Shown: positions 41,070-49,874, counted from the stretch's first letter. The stretch: 64,000 nt of DNA from an uncultured Ruminococcus sp. (GCA_900545345.1 UQYQ01000003.1:1-64000), one strand, 5' to 3'. Made by a program: numbers and translations. The notes: generated from the sequence alone by a model not told the origin.

Positions 41070-42867
41070 TAAGAAAACAGTTAAATTTGATAAAGAAGTA
41101 CCGGAAAATGCCGTTAAAACCGCAATCCGCCTGTTCAGTCAACTGAAAAATCAAAGAGGACGGCTGATCGTTATTGCTGTTTGTGTGGTTTGCTATGTAG
41201 TGCTGAATATTTTTACTCCCTATTACAGCGCTGGTGTTATTGACCATCTGCTTACAGCAATCAGAAGTTGTGTAGATACCGGGGCGGGTTTCTCCATTGA
41301 ATGGAACCCATTGGGCTTAGAAATGCTGACGCTGTTTCTTATGTATGCCTTAACAAGCGTATTCTATCATTTTCAAGGTTATCTTATGGCTAGCGTCGCA
41401 GAACGGTTGATTTTAACTCTCCGTAAGCAAATCAGCGCAAAATTGAATAAACTTCCGCTTCGCTTTTTTGACGGCAATAAACCCGGTGAAATATTAAGCC
41501 GCGTCACCAGCGATCTTGACAAAGTATCGGAAACATTGCAGACAGGTCTTTTGAAGCTGATAACCGCCATCGGCACGCTGATCGGCGCAATGGCGTTTAT
41601 GCTTTATTATAGTTGGCTGCTCACTCTTGTTTTTCTTGCTTTTACAATCATCAGTCTTTTGGTTACAAAAGCGGTTGCAAAGAAAAATTTAGACTGCGCC
41701 GCGGAGCGTCAGAGAGCACTTGCATATCTTACAGGTATCGCAGAGGAATATTATACCGGCAGAGATGTCATTCGTGCTTACAATCATGAGCAAGAGAGCA
41801 TCGAAACGGTGAATACCGCTGTGGATGAGCTGCGTGCGGCAACCAAAAAGACCGACTTCCTTACGAACTGTGTAAACCCGCTTATCCGCTTGCTCTCCCG
41901 TCTGTCACAAGCGGCGATTATGCTGCTCGCCTGTCATTGGATGCTGCAAGGCAGAATGTCACTTGGCGTTGTGCAGGCATTTTTCCAATATATAAATATG
42001 GCGGCAGAACCGCTTACCGAAACCTCGTATATGATTAACTCTTTGCAGGCCGCCCTTGCTTCCGCAGAGCGTACATTTAATTTCTTAGATGCAACAGAGG
42101 AAATCCCGGACACGAATTCGACTGCCGTTTTGAAAAATGCCAAAGGAAAAGTCTCTTTTGAGAATGTCAGCTTTGGTTATACCCCGAATAAGATTCTGAT
42201 GAAAAATATCAGCTTTACTGCAACCCCCGGACAGAAAGTCGCAGTTGTAGGTTCCACGGGTGCCGGTAAAACAACACTGATCAATCTGCTCATGCGTTTT
42301 TATGAAGTAAATGGCGGTCAGATCACCATTGATAACATTCGTACTACCGATTTGACACGAAAGGAACTGCGCCACAATTTCGGAATGGTATTACAGGACA
42401 CATGGCTGTTTGGAGGTACGATTGCGGAAAATATTGCATACGGAAAACCGGATGCAACTATGAAGGAAATCAAAGCGGCAGCAAAGGCGGCTAAAGTCGA
42501 TTATTTTATTCGAACAATGCCACAAGGCTATAATACGGTACTGGATAACGACGCCGCTAATCTCTCTGTCGGTCAAAGACAGCTTATTACCATCGCACGC
42601 GTATTCCTTTGTAATCCGCCTGTGATTATTTTGGACGAGGCGACTTCCAGTGTAGATACCCGTACAGAAGCGGAAATCGGAAAGGCAATGAAAAAATTGA
42701 TGAACGGGAGAACGAGTTTTGTTATTGCTCATCGGCTTTCCACGATCCGAGATGCAGACAATATTCTCTTTATGGAAAACGGCAATATCATTGAGCAGGG
42801 CAATCATAAGGAATTGCTTATGAAAAAGGGTGCATATGCTGCGTTGTATTACAGTCAGTTTGCGTAA
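41062..42867 (+). CDS. ABC exporter half-transporter with intact catalytic site (BmrD-like)
   Basis: The 601-residue protein has an N-terminal cytoplasmic extension, six transmembrane segments with an extracytoplasmic loop after the first (about 61-88), Walker A GSTGAGKTT (397-405), Walker B VIILDEATSSVD (521-532) with catalytic Glu526, and switch His557. Its signature is LSVGQ (501-505) instead of LSGGQ, so it contributes to the degenerate site together with its partner. Together they should form one drug exporter in the cytoplasmic membrane. The start at 41062 follows AAAGGAGGCGAGTGAAA. Confidence 0.93.
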   Translation: MSDKKTVKFDKEVPENAVKTAIRLFSQLKNQRGRLIVIAVCVVCYVVLNIFTPYYSAGVIDHLLTAIRSCVDTGAGFSIEWNPLGLEMLTLFLMYALTSVFYHFQGYLMASVAERLILTLRKQISAKLNKLPLRFFDGNKPGEILSRVTSDLDKVSETLQTGLLKLITAIGTLIGAMAFMLYYSWLLTLVFLAFTIISLLVTKAVAKKNLDCAAERQRALAYLTGIAEEYYTGRDVIRAYNHEQESIETVNTAVDELRAATKKTDFLTNCVNPLIRLLSRLSQAAIMLLACHWMLQGRMSLGVVQAFFQYINMAAEPLTETSYMINSLQAALASAERTFNFLDATEEIPDTNSTAVLKNAKGKVSFENVSFGYTPNKILMKNISFTATPGQKVAVVGSTGAGKTTLINLLMRFYEVNGGQITIDNIRTTDLTRKELRHNFGMVLQDTWLFGGTIAENIAYGKPDATMKEIKAAAKAAKVDYFIRTMPQGYNTVLDNDAANLSVGQRQLITIARVFLCNPPVIILDEATSSVDTRTEAEIGKAMKKLMNGRTSFVIAHRLSTIRDADNILFMENGNIIEQGNHKELLMKKGAYAALYYSQFA

Positions 42868-43026
42868 ACATCAAATAAAGAGATGAAAAAAGCAGTTTTT
42901 CGGCTGCTTTCAGGGTGTGGTATTAATTAAGGCTTTCGCAGTTACTTTGACGCCATCGAGTTATCGTTCATCTTAAGACAAATAAATTTAATGTGCTACT
43001 AAAATCGCAAGACGAACATATCTTGC

Positions 43027-43063
43027 AAAAGGTCAATCCGCCTTGTGTGGATTGACCTTTTTG
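43027..43063 (+). terminator. Terminator after the ABC exporter operon
   Basis: AAAGGTCAATCC (43028-43039) pairs with GGATTGACCTTT (43049-43060), followed by TTG. A weaker GCAG/CTGC hairpin lies at about 42892-42908. The 280-bp gap after the ABC genes also holds the IS200 end. Confidence 0.85.
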
Positions 43064-43070
43064 TATAAAG

Positions 43071-43213
43071 AAAACCACGCGACAGTCGCGTGGTTGAAAA
43101 AAGGCTAAAGCCGATGAGGTATACATAGAAACTTCAATTATACAAAATTGGAGGATATTAAAATGAATAATCAAAATAATACCGCAAATAGTTTAGCACA
43201 TACGAAATGGAAC
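43071..43213 (+). mobile_element. IS200/IS605-type left end with truncated tnpA
   Basis: A 10-bp perfect hairpin AACCACGCGA/TCGCGTGGTT (43073-43095) with a 3-base loop is followed by GGCTAAAGCCGATGAGGT, then GGAGGATATTAAAATG. The frame from 43163 reads MNNQNNTANSLAHTKWN, the exact start of IS200-type TnpA, and then changes to recombinase sequence. Only the left end of the insertion sequence remains. Confidence 0.72.
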
Positions 43214-43640
43214 TCGACCAACAGGTACCGCCGGGTCATCTGGCAATGTAACGGTAAATTTAAGGGCGAACACAAATGCGAGCATCCCACTTTGATGAAG
43301 AAATCATCAAGGCACGGTTCGTTGATGATTTTAATTCCATCCTTGCTGACAAGGACAGCGCCCGTGAGAATTGCCGTCTGATGCAGACCACGCTGACGGA
43401 CTGCACTGGCATTGATGTAGAAATCAAGAGCCTGCTTGAGGAGATCGATGTGGTAACCGAACTGACAAAACGGTGCATTGCCGAGAACTCACAGACGGCG
43501 CAGGATCAGGAAGAATACATTGCTCGGTACAACGGTTTCGTGGGGCGGTACGAAAAGGGAAAGGCATAGGTTGAGAAACTGCGCACCACGAAGGCGGCAC
43601 GGAGATTGATGCTTAATCCCATAACGCACAAAGACCGCAG
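43212..43640 (+). pseudogene. Large serine recombinase C-terminal relic
   Basis: Following the IS200 stub, the frame reads STNRYRRVIWQCNGKFKGEH, then KCEHPTL, a recombinase zinc ribbon, and the next frame continues IIKARFVDDFNSILADKDSA, CRLMQTTLTDCTGIDVEIKS, then LTKRCIAENSQTAQDQEEYI. A TAG at 43567-43569 interrupts, then VEKLRTTKAARRLM follows. These are the zinc ribbon and coiled coil of a TndX/TnpX-like enzyme. The N-terminal catalytic domain is missing. Confidence 0.75.
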
Positions 43641-43662
43641 GTTCAAAGCCTGCGGTCTTTTG
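43630..43662 (+). terminator. Terminator after the serine recombinase relic
   Basis: AAGACCGCAGG (43631-43641) pairs perfectly with CCTGCGGTCTT (43649-43659), followed by TTGC. Confidence 0.85.
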
Positions 43663-43694
43663 CTGTTTGTTGTTGAGTTGAAAAGGAAGCGAAA

Positions 43695-43952
43695 ATGTAT
43701 TATAATATATTTAGTAAATCGCTATTTGTCAAGATTGTAATTATCAACGGACGCATAGAAAATGGGAGTATATATTGTAAGATGGATATTCGCGAAATAG
43801 AAAATATAATTGATGTTAAACATAAAAATAGTCCAGTTTTTAATGTGGGAAAAGAACAGACAATGTACGATTTACTTACTTCTTTTGAAGATACTTGCGG
43901 ACTAATTCAATGTGGAGCGATATTGCTCGCGAGAGTTCTGAAGAAGATTTGA
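43695..43952 (+). CDS. Hypothetical protein, possibly a fragment
   Basis: An 85-residue frame begins MYYNIFSKSLFVKIVIINGR and ends AILLARVLKKI. It follows GAAAAGGAAGCGAAA, an acceptable ribosome site. I recognise no domain. It lies between element remnants, so it may be the start of a lost gene. Confidence 0.35.
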   Translation: MYYNIFSKSLFVKIVIINGRIENGSIYCKMDIREIENIIDVKHKNSPVFNVGKEQTMYDLLTSFEDTCGLIQCGAILLARVLKKI

Positions 43953-44138
43953 ATGCGATGGCCGGTGTCATCGATCCTTACAGGCTTATCAGTATAATCA
44001 ATTTTTGAATTTAGAATTCCAGCAATTCGTTTTGGGATATCACAAGTTTGAATAACTAATCATTATACTGAATAGCCGCTGTCACCAATAAAATACTTTC
44101 CCCATTTTTAAATCCTATCAAAGAAAATTGCATAGTTC

Positions 44139-44172
44139 AAAAAAAGTTGTACACAAATGTGCAACTTTTTTT
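44139..44172. terminator. Bidirectional terminator-like hairpin
   Basis: The stem AAAAAAAGTTGTACA/TGTGCAACTTTTTTT is symmetrical, giving a T-run on either strand. Confidence 0.6.
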
Positions 44173-44216
44173 GTTTTAAAAGTAATTATGAAAAATTTTT
44201 TATAGAGAATAATACA

Positions 44217-44242
44217 AAAAAATCCCCTGCTTGTGCAGGGAA
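44217..44242 (-). terminator. Terminator of the DGPGGN small gene
   Basis: On the minus strand CCCTGCACAAGCAGGG is followed by GATTTTTTT, directly after the small gene's stop codon. Confidence 0.75.
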
Positions 44243-44245
44243 AGA

Positions 44246-44365
44246 TTAGTTTCCGCCGGGGCCGTCATGTCTTTCACGTTTGTCCGGTTTGCTTTTTTGA
44301 TTTGTGCTAACCCATTGGTTGTTTCCGGCAGACTTTTTGTTTTTGTTTTGAGCTTTCTCAGACAT
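44246..44365 (-). CDS. 39-residue basic protein ending in DGPGGN
   Basis: An ATG at 44365 follows AACGGAGAATTAAA and opens a 39-codon frame: MSEKAQNKNKKSAGNNQWVS, then PDKRERHDGPGGN. Short, hydrophilic, basic proteins ending in (K/R)xDGPGGx are common in Firmicutes. A dedicated terminator follows directly, so this is a complete small transcription unit. Function unknown; nucleic-acid or spore association is speculation. Confidence 0.7.
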   Translation of the reverse strand: MSEKAQNKNKKSAGNNQWVSTNQKSKPDKRERHDGPGGN

Positions 44366-44637
44366 TTTAATTCTCCGTTCTGTAAAAAGTTTTGTGGTAA
44401 GGTTTATTTGCTTTTATTATTTTCTGCAAAAAGAAGCAATCTATGCAAAAAGAAATTAATATTTTTATTAACTTATATCTTATATCATTGACTGAATTTA
44501 TCAATTTTCATAAAATGATAGTGGATGTTAAATTTATAAATAAGGAGTTAATTCCTTATAGGTTTGCTCTTTGTTGAAATAACAAATAAAAGCAGTAAAA
44601 ATATTATTATATTGGTATGAAAGGAGTGTGAATAAAA

Positions 44638-45297
44638 GTGGGAATAAACTATGGAAAATCACTTGGCAAAAGACTGGCAGACTTTAATTCAAAATATTAT
44701 AAAACTCCTATAAACACTGCGTCAAGAGGTCAGTGCGTATGGTATACTCAAGGTCGTGCTTATGAAAAGAAAGGTGTATTTATAGGTGCAAGAGGAAACG
44801 GAAAAGACGTTTATGAAAACTGCAAAAAAGACGGTTTTCAGGTGTCAAAGTATCCGAAGTCAAACTCTATTGCTTGTTATAACGGCGGAATATACGGTCA
44901 TGTGAGATATGTAGAGTATGTTATTGCTGACACAGTGTATTACACTGAGGCTAACCTGAACGCAGACGACAGGTTATCGGCTGATGACGGAGTTCTTAAA
45001 AAGATGTCTTTTAATGAGTGGATGAAGCAGCCTTATCTTCAGGGCCATGTTGTTGTGAAAAAAGAAAAGCTTATAAGCTTTAGAATAATGACAGCGAATA
45101 AGAAGATAGGTCTTTATAAATCAAATAATATAAAGAAGAGCAATAAGGTTAAAAATATAAAAGCAAAAGCCGTTAAGGTGGTTGCGGGAAGCGGAAAAAT
45201 CAAAGGCGGAAGAGACCTTGTAAAAGTATTATATGAAAACAGATATTACTGGGCAATAAGAAAAAACAAAGCTAAAATAAGACAATTAAAGAAATAA
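44638..45297 (+). CDS. CHAP-domain protein
   Basis: The 219-residue protein has a CHAP-type catalytic cysteine region, ASRGQCVWYTQGRAYEKKG (residues about 29-47), and the histidine region IYGHVRYVEYV (about 86-96), followed by YYTEANLNADD. CHAP enzymes cleave peptidoglycan peptides or amides. I see no signal peptide, so export is unclear. The lysine-rich C-terminus could be a degenerate SH3-like wall-binding part. The GTG start follows GAAAGGAGTGTGAATAAAA. Confidence 0.72.
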   Translation: MGINYGKSLGKRLADFNSKYYKTPINTASRGQCVWYTQGRAYEKKGVFIGARGNGKDVYENCKKDGFQVSKYPKSNSIACYNGGIYGHVRYVEYVIADTVYYTEANLNADDRLSADDGVLKKMSFNEWMKQPYLQGHVVVKKEKLISFRIMTANKKIGLYKSNNIKKSNKVKNIKAKAVKVVAGSGKIKGGRDLVKVLYENRYYWAIRKNKAKIRQLKK

Positions 45298-45302
45298 TCA
45301 AT

Positions 45303-45340
45303 AAGACCTGACAGTTTGGTTACTGCCGGGTCTTGCTTTT
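45303..45340 (+). terminator. Terminator after the CHAP gene
   Basis: AAGACCTG...CAGT pairs with ACTG...CGGGTCTT, followed by GCTTTTG. Confidence 0.75.
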
Positions 45341-45361
45341 GATAAAGAATTACATTATTCC

Positions 45362-45390
45362 TTGACAAAAGTCCGAAATAGGACTATAAT
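45362..45390 (+). promoter_or_regulatory. Promoter and operator of the MarR-3/MATE-3 operon
   Basis: TTGACA (45362-45367) and TATAAT (45385-45390) are 17 bases apart. The spacer contains the inverted repeat AGTCC/GGACT, where the MarR protein could bind for autorepression. Confidence 0.8.
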
Positions 45391-45447
45391 ATATTTTGTT
45401 TGATTTAGGTCACAATAATAAAAATGTTTGCAGGGGCTGATGATTTC

Positions 45448-45915
45448 ATGGATAAAGTGTTTTCTATGCTTATTGAGTATAATCAATTATTCAGAGAGCT
45501 TGACAATTTGTATCACAATTATGCTAAATCATGCGGATTGTCTGACAGTACGCTTTGGATATTGTATTCTATATATGAGGATAAAGAGATACATACACAA
45601 AAGGATTTATGTGAATCATGGTCGTATAGTAAACAGACCGTAAATTCTTCTATGAAAAATCTTATAGCAAACGGATATATAAAGCTGACGGCTTTATCTG
45701 AAAACAGAAAAAACAAGCAAATGGTTTTAACTGAGTCTGGAGAAGAACTTGTTCAGAGATTTATTGCTCCGTTGATGAATGCAGAACAGAATGCTTTCAG
45801 CAGGTTAAGCAGCGATGAACAAAATAAATTTTTGAAGTTAACAAAAAAACATGTAGATTTGCTGCAAGCAGAAATATTTAATCTAACATCTGACAATAAT
45901 ACTAATGATGTCTGA
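45448..45915 (+). CDS. MarR-family regulator (3)
   Basis: The protein of about 155 residues has the MarR winged helix QKDLCESWSYSKQTVNSSMK, then NLIANGYIKLTALSENRKNK and LTESGEEL. It is clearly related to MarR-1 (LxLYxIYExxxxxxQKDLCE pattern). I choose the ATG at 45448 because it fits the family start (MDKVFSMLIEYN) and has AGGGG upstream; an earlier ATG at 45424 lacks a ribosome site. MATE-3 follows 17 bases later. Confidence 0.88.
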   Translation: MDKVFSMLIEYNQLFRELDNLYHNYAKSCGLSDSTLWILYSIYEDKEIHTQKDLCESWSYSKQTVNSSMKNLIANGYIKLTALSENRKNKQMVLTESGEELVQRFIAPLMNAEQNAFSRLSSDEQNKFLKLTKKHVDLLQAEIFNLTSDNNTNDV

Positions 45916-45932
45916 AAAAAAGGAGAAATATA

Positions 45933-47261
45933 ATGAGAATACAGCTATCTGATCATTTTACATATAAGCGTTTAATCAGGTTTGTAATATCACCGGTATT
46001 AATGATGATATTTACATCTTTGTACGGAATTGTCGACGGCTTTTTCGTATCGAATTTTGTGGGGAAAACACCGTTTGCGGCAGTAAATCTGATTATGCCG
46101 GTATGTATGGGACTTGGCACTATAGGAACTATGATAGGTACCGGCGGAAGTGCGGTTGTTTCTAAAACACTTGGTGAGGGTAAGCGTGAAAAAGCAAATC
46201 AGTATTTTTCAATGCTGGTCTATTTTGCGGTTATATTAAGTGTATTGTTATCGGTTTTAGGTTTCATTTTTGCACGGCCTATTGCTTCTTTGCTTGGTGC
46301 TGAGGGTGAACTGCTCGACGACTGCGTTATTTACAGCAGGATTTTATTTGTCTCACTTACAGCTTTTGTTTTGCAGAATATTTTTAACAGCTTTTTTGTT
46401 ACAGCAGAGAAGCCGTCATTAAGTTTAAAGATGTCATTATCTGCGGGTTTGACAAATATAGTTTTAGATTTTTTGTTTATAAAGGTATTTGGGTGGGGAA
46501 TAGCCGGAGCAGCAATCGCAACAGGTATAGGACAGCTGGTGGCTTGTATAATTCCGTTAATTTATTTTGCAAGAAAAAATGACAGCCTATTAAGACTTAC
46601 CAAAGCAAGGCTGAACGGAAAAATTCTTAAAAAGACCTTTACAAACGGTTCTTCTGAAATGGTGACAAACCTTTCTGTTTCAATAGTGAATATACTATAT
46701 AATTTTCAGCTGATGAAAATTGCAGGTGAAAACGGAGTTGCCGCATACGGAATTATTATGTATGTCAACTTCATCTTTATGGCAATTTATTTCGGATATT
46801 CTATAGGAAGTGCACCGATTGTCGGGTATAATTACGGAGCGGCAAATCATAACGAACTGAAAAATATATTTAAGAAAAGCATTGTTCTTATGAGCGCATC
46901 AGGATTGATTCTGACTTTGCTGGCAGAAATTCTGACAACACCGCTTGTAACGATTTTTGCAAGCTATGACAAAGAACTGTTTGCTATGACTGTGCACGGA
47001 TTCAGGCTGTATTCTATTGCATTTGCTTTCATGGGAATTAATGTTTGGGGTTCTGCATTTTTTACAGCATTGGGAAACGGCATAATTTCTGCTTTGATTT
47101 CATTTCTAAGAACGCTTTTATTCCAAATAGTTGTGGTTTTAATACTTCCTATATTCTTAGGCATAGACGGAATATGGCTTGCGATTGTTGTTGCTGAATT
47201 GATGGCTTTGATTGTGACAGTAATGTTTTTTATGACTCAGAAAAAGAAATATTATTATTGA
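45933..47261 (+). CDS. MATE-family multidrug efflux pump (3)
   Basis: The 442-residue protein has about 12 membrane segments and MATE features: LYGIVDGFFVSNFVGKTPFA, MIGTGGSAVVSKTLGEGKRE, and YNYGAANHNELKNIFKKS. It follows MarR-3 in an operon with AAAGGAGAAATATA before the ATG. The combination of a MarR repressor and a MATE exporter repeats the theme of the 34-39 kb cluster. Confidence 0.92.
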   Translation: MRIQLSDHFTYKRLIRFVISPVLMMIFTSLYGIVDGFFVSNFVGKTPFAAVNLIMPVCMGLGTIGTMIGTGGSAVVSKTLGEGKREKANQYFSMLVYFAVILSVLLSVLGFIFARPIASLLGAEGELLDDCVIYSRILFVSLTAFVLQNIFNSFFVTAEKPSLSLKMSLSAGLTNIVLDFLFIKVFGWGIAGAAIATGIGQLVACIIPLIYFARKNDSLLRLTKARLNGKILKKTFTNGSSEMVTNLSVSIVNILYNFQLMKIAGENGVAAYGIIMYVNFIFMAIYFGYSIGSAPIVGYNYGAANHNELKNIFKKSIVLMSASGLILTLLAEILTTPLVTIFASYDKELFAMTVHGFRLYSIAFAFMGINVWGSAFFTALGNGIISALISFLRTLLFQIVVVLILPIFLGIDGIWLAIVVAELMALIVTVMFFMTQKKKYYY

Positions 47262-47285
47262 AGCTGATAATTGTTAATAAAAACA

Positions 47286-47321
47286 AACCGATAATTTGCG
47301 GATTGCGGATTATCGGTTTTT
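47286..47321 (+). terminator. Terminator of the MarR-3/MATE-3 operon
   Basis: AACCGATAA (47286-47294) pairs with TTATCGGTT (47310-47318), followed by TTTG. Confidence 0.8.
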
Positions 47322-47371
47322 GTGTTAATGAGGTTTATAAATGTATAAAAAGAGAAAATTCTCAATAACTC

Positions 47372-47400
47372 TTGACATATTCAAATTGAGTCGTTATAAT
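47372..47400 (+). promoter_or_regulatory. Promoter of the TetR-ABC operon
   Basis: TTGACA (47372-47377) and TATAAT (47395-47400) are 17 bases apart. Just downstream, TATAACGATTGTTATA (47413-47428) is a palindrome suited to a TetR dimer. Confidence 0.8.
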
Positions 47401-47446
47401 AACATTAGTTATATAACGATTGTTATATTTGTGGAGGAGAGAAAAA

Positions 47447-48016
47447 ATGCCGCCGAAAGCAAAAATAACGAAAGAAGATATTATCACAGCGTCTGTCGAC
47501 ATAGTCCGTGAAAACGGAGCAGATGGATTAAATGCAAGATTAATAGCAAAAAAGCTGAATTGTTCCACACAGCCGATTTTCAGCAATTATTCAAGCATGG
47601 AGGAGCTGAAATATGATGTCATAAAGTCAGCAGATAAGTTTCATACTGAATATCTTGAAAATGCTATGAAAAATTCTCACGGACAAGAATATAAAGCAAG
47701 CGGAATTGCATATATCAAATTTGCTAAAGAAGAAAAAGAACTGTTTAAACTGTTGTTTATGCGTGACCGTTCTAAAGAGAAAATAAAGGATGAAAGAGAT
47801 GAAATATCCAAAATCATAAATATTATTTCGGAAGATACGGGAATGAGCTTTGATGAGGCTTACAATTTTCATATGCAAATGTGGATTTATGTTCATGGCA
47901 TTGCGGTTATGTTTGCCACATCTTATTTAGACTGGGATTGGGAAACTATAAGTGAAATGCTTACAAACATATATTTCGGATTGAAGGAAAGGTATTTGAA
48001 TAAGGAGGGAAATTGA
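47447..48016 (+). CDS. TetR-family regulator
   Basis: The 189-residue protein has a TetR helix-turn-helix at its start: KITKEDIITASVDIVRENGA, then LNARLIAKKLNCSTQPIFSN. The C-terminal part would bind a ligand. It follows GGAGGAGAGAAAAA and is co-transcribed with an ABC-2 type exporter, which it probably represses. Its stop overlaps the ATPase start. Confidence 0.9.
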   Translation: MPPKAKITKEDIITASVDIVRENGADGLNARLIAKKLNCSTQPIFSNYSSMEELKYDVIKSADKFHTEYLENAMKNSHGQEYKASGIAYIKFAKEEKELFKLLFMRDRSKEKIKDERDEISKIINIISEDTGMSFDEAYNFHMQMWIYVHGIAVMFATSYLDWDWETISEMLTNIYFGLKERYLNKEGN

Positions 48017-48930
48017 TGAAAAACATTATAGAAATCAGCAGTCTGAACAAGACTTTCGGAGATGTCAAAGCTGTTTCGGATTTAAGCTTTAAAGTAAAAG
48101 AAGGCGAATTATTTGCATTTTTGGGTCTTAACGGTGCAGGTAAAAGTACTACCATTTCAATAATGTGCGGTCAGCTTGCAAAAGATTCAGGCAAGGTAAT
48201 TATCGACGGAGAAGACCTTGATAAAAGTGTTGATAAAATAAAATGCGATTTAGGAGTTGTGTTTCAGAATTCGGTTTTGGATAAGGCACTCACGGTAAAA
48301 GAAAATTTAAAAAGCCGGGCAGCTCTTTACGGCATAACAGGAAAAAGATTTGAGGAAAGGCTGGGTGAACTTTCGGCACTTCTTGAATTTGAGGATTTGT
48401 TAAAACGAACTGTAGGAAAGCTGTCAGGAGGACAGCGACGGAGAATAGATATTGCCAGAGCATTGCTGCACAAGCCTAAAATTCTGATTCTTGACGAGCC
48501 GACAACGGGTCTTGACCCGCAGACGAGAAAAACCTTATGGAATGTTGTATCAAAGCTCAGAAAAGAAAATCAGATGACAGTGTTTTTGACAACTCATTAT
48601 ATGGAGGAAGCGGCTGACGCTGACTATGTTGTTATTCTCGACAGCGGAAAAATTTCGGCAGAGGGGACCCCGCTTCAGCTGAAAAACACATACTCGGGTG
48701 ATTTTATAACACTTTACGGAGCTCAAAAAGAGCAGGTAGAAACTTTGGGTTTGACATATGAAATCATTCGTGACGCTTATCGTATCGAAGTTCAGAATAC
48801 TGCTGCTGCAACTCAATTAATAGTCAGGTATCCTGATATCTTTAATGATTATGAAATCACAAAAGGCAAGATGGATGATGTTTTTCTTGCGGTGACAGGC
48901 AAAAAATTAAACGGGGGGAATGAAAAATGA
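48016..48930 (+). CDS. ABC-2 exporter ATP-binding protein
   Basis: The 304-residue protein has Walker A GLNGAGKST (about 38-46), the Q-loop VVFQNSVLD, signature LSGGQRRR (about 136-143) and Walker B ILILDEPTTGLD, followed by the switch histidine in LTTHYMEEA. The layout is that of NodI/DrrA-like drug or lipid exporters. The start at 48016 lies 7 bases after GGAGG. It overlaps the permease gene by 4 bases. Confidence 0.93.
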   Translation: MKNIIEISSLNKTFGDVKAVSDLSFKVKEGELFAFLGLNGAGKSTTISIMCGQLAKDSGKVIIDGEDLDKSVDKIKCDLGVVFQNSVLDKALTVKENLKSRAALYGITGKRFEERLGELSALLEFEDLLKRTVGKLSGGQRRRIDIARALLHKPKILILDEPTTGLDPQTRKTLWNVVSKLRKENQMTVFLTTHYMEEAADADYVVILDSGKISAEGTPLQLKNTYSGDFITLYGAQKEQVETLGLTYEIIRDAYRIEVQNTAAATQLIVRYPDIFNDYEITKGKMDDVFLAVTGKKLNGGNEK

Positions 48931-49820
48931 GTCAACTTTTATATTTAGTCAGACGAAACACCAAGCTGTTTTTTAAAGATAAGGGAATGTTCTTTTCATC
49001 ACTTATCACTCCTATTATTTTGCTTGTTCTATATGCAACCTTTCTCGCTAATGTCTATCGTGACAGCTTCTCGGCAGGTATGCCTAAGGGGTTCAGCGTT
49101 CCTGAAAAGCTGATAAACGGCTGTGTCGGCGGCGAGCTTCTTTCATCACTTCTTGCTGTTTGCTGTGTAACGGTTGCTTTTTGTTCAAATATGCTTATGG
49201 TTCAGGATAAGGTTACAGGTTCAAGAAATGATTTGACTATCACACCCGTTAAAAAATCTGTGCTGGCTTTGGGGTATTACATATCTACAGCATTGACAAC
49301 CCTGATTGTATGTCTGATTGCCGCAGGAGCGTCATTTATATATCTTGCAAATACAGGCTGGTATCTTTCGGTATCCGATATTCTTCTTGTTTTGGTTGAT
49401 GTATTCTTGCTGGTTATGTTCGGAACGGCAATTTCATCTATAATTAATTTCTTTTTATCATCTCAGGGACAGATTTCTGCTGTGGGAACTATTGTCAGTG
49501 CAGGATACGGATTTATCTGCGGTGCTTATATGCCGATTTCACAGTTCGGAAGCACATTGCAGAAAGTTATCTCGTTTTTACCGGGAACTTACGGAACATC
49601 ACTCATTCGCAATCATGCACTGAGAGGTGTGTTTGAAGAAATGAAAGCACAGAATTTCCCATCTGATGTTATTGAAGGAATCAAAGATTCAATAGACTGC
49701 AACCTGTATTTCTTCGGTGATAAGGTGCAAATAGGTACAATGTATTTTATAGTCGGCGGAGCAACCCTGTTTTTAATTGCGGTTTATGTTTTGATTAATC
49801 TTTTAAGAAAGAACAGATAG
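48927..49820 (+). CDS. ABC-2 type exporter permease
   Basis: The 297-residue protein has about six membrane segments and the ABC-2 pattern, with an N-terminal cytoplasmic part (LVRRNTKLFFKDKGMFFSSL) and a conserved GYGFICGAYMPISQFGSTLQ loop before the last helices. Together with the preceding ATPase it forms a DrrAB/NodIJ-like exporter. The substrate is not predictable; antibiotics or peptides are common for TetR-controlled pairs. Confidence 0.9.
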   Translation: MSQLLYLVRRNTKLFFKDKGMFFSSLITPIILLVLYATFLANVYRDSFSAGMPKGFSVPEKLINGCVGGELLSSLLAVCCVTVAFCSNMLMVQDKVTGSRNDLTITPVKKSVLALGYYISTALTTLIVCLIAAGASFIYLANTGWYLSVSDILLVLVDVFLLVMFGTAISSIINFFLSSQGQISAVGTIVSAGYGFICGAYMPISQFGSTLQKVISFLPGTYGTSLIRNHALRGVFEEMKAQNFPSDVIEGIKDSIDCNLYFFGDKVQIGTMYFIVGGATLFLIAVYVLINLLRKNR

Positions 49821-49838
49821 TTATATAGTTAATAATAA

Positions 49839-49874
49839 AAAACTGTCAAGGCGAGTCCTCGACAGTTTGTTTTT
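49839..49874. terminator. Convergent terminator between ABC operon and XRE gene
   Basis: AAACTGTC (49840-49847) pairs with GACAGTTT (49861-49868), with T-rich sequence on both sides. Confidence 0.75.

Larger units (their letters stand above)
43953..44245. other. Intergenic stretch with one terminator
   Basis: No gene is convincing here. A hairpin of GTTGTACA with TGTGCAAC, flanked by runs of A and T (44139-44172), is a likely bidirectional terminator. Confidence 0.55.

Noticed and set aside
44231..44491. Rightward 86-codon frame rich in Phe and Leu
   Set aside because: It is the complement of the DGPGGN gene and its leader, without a ribosome site.
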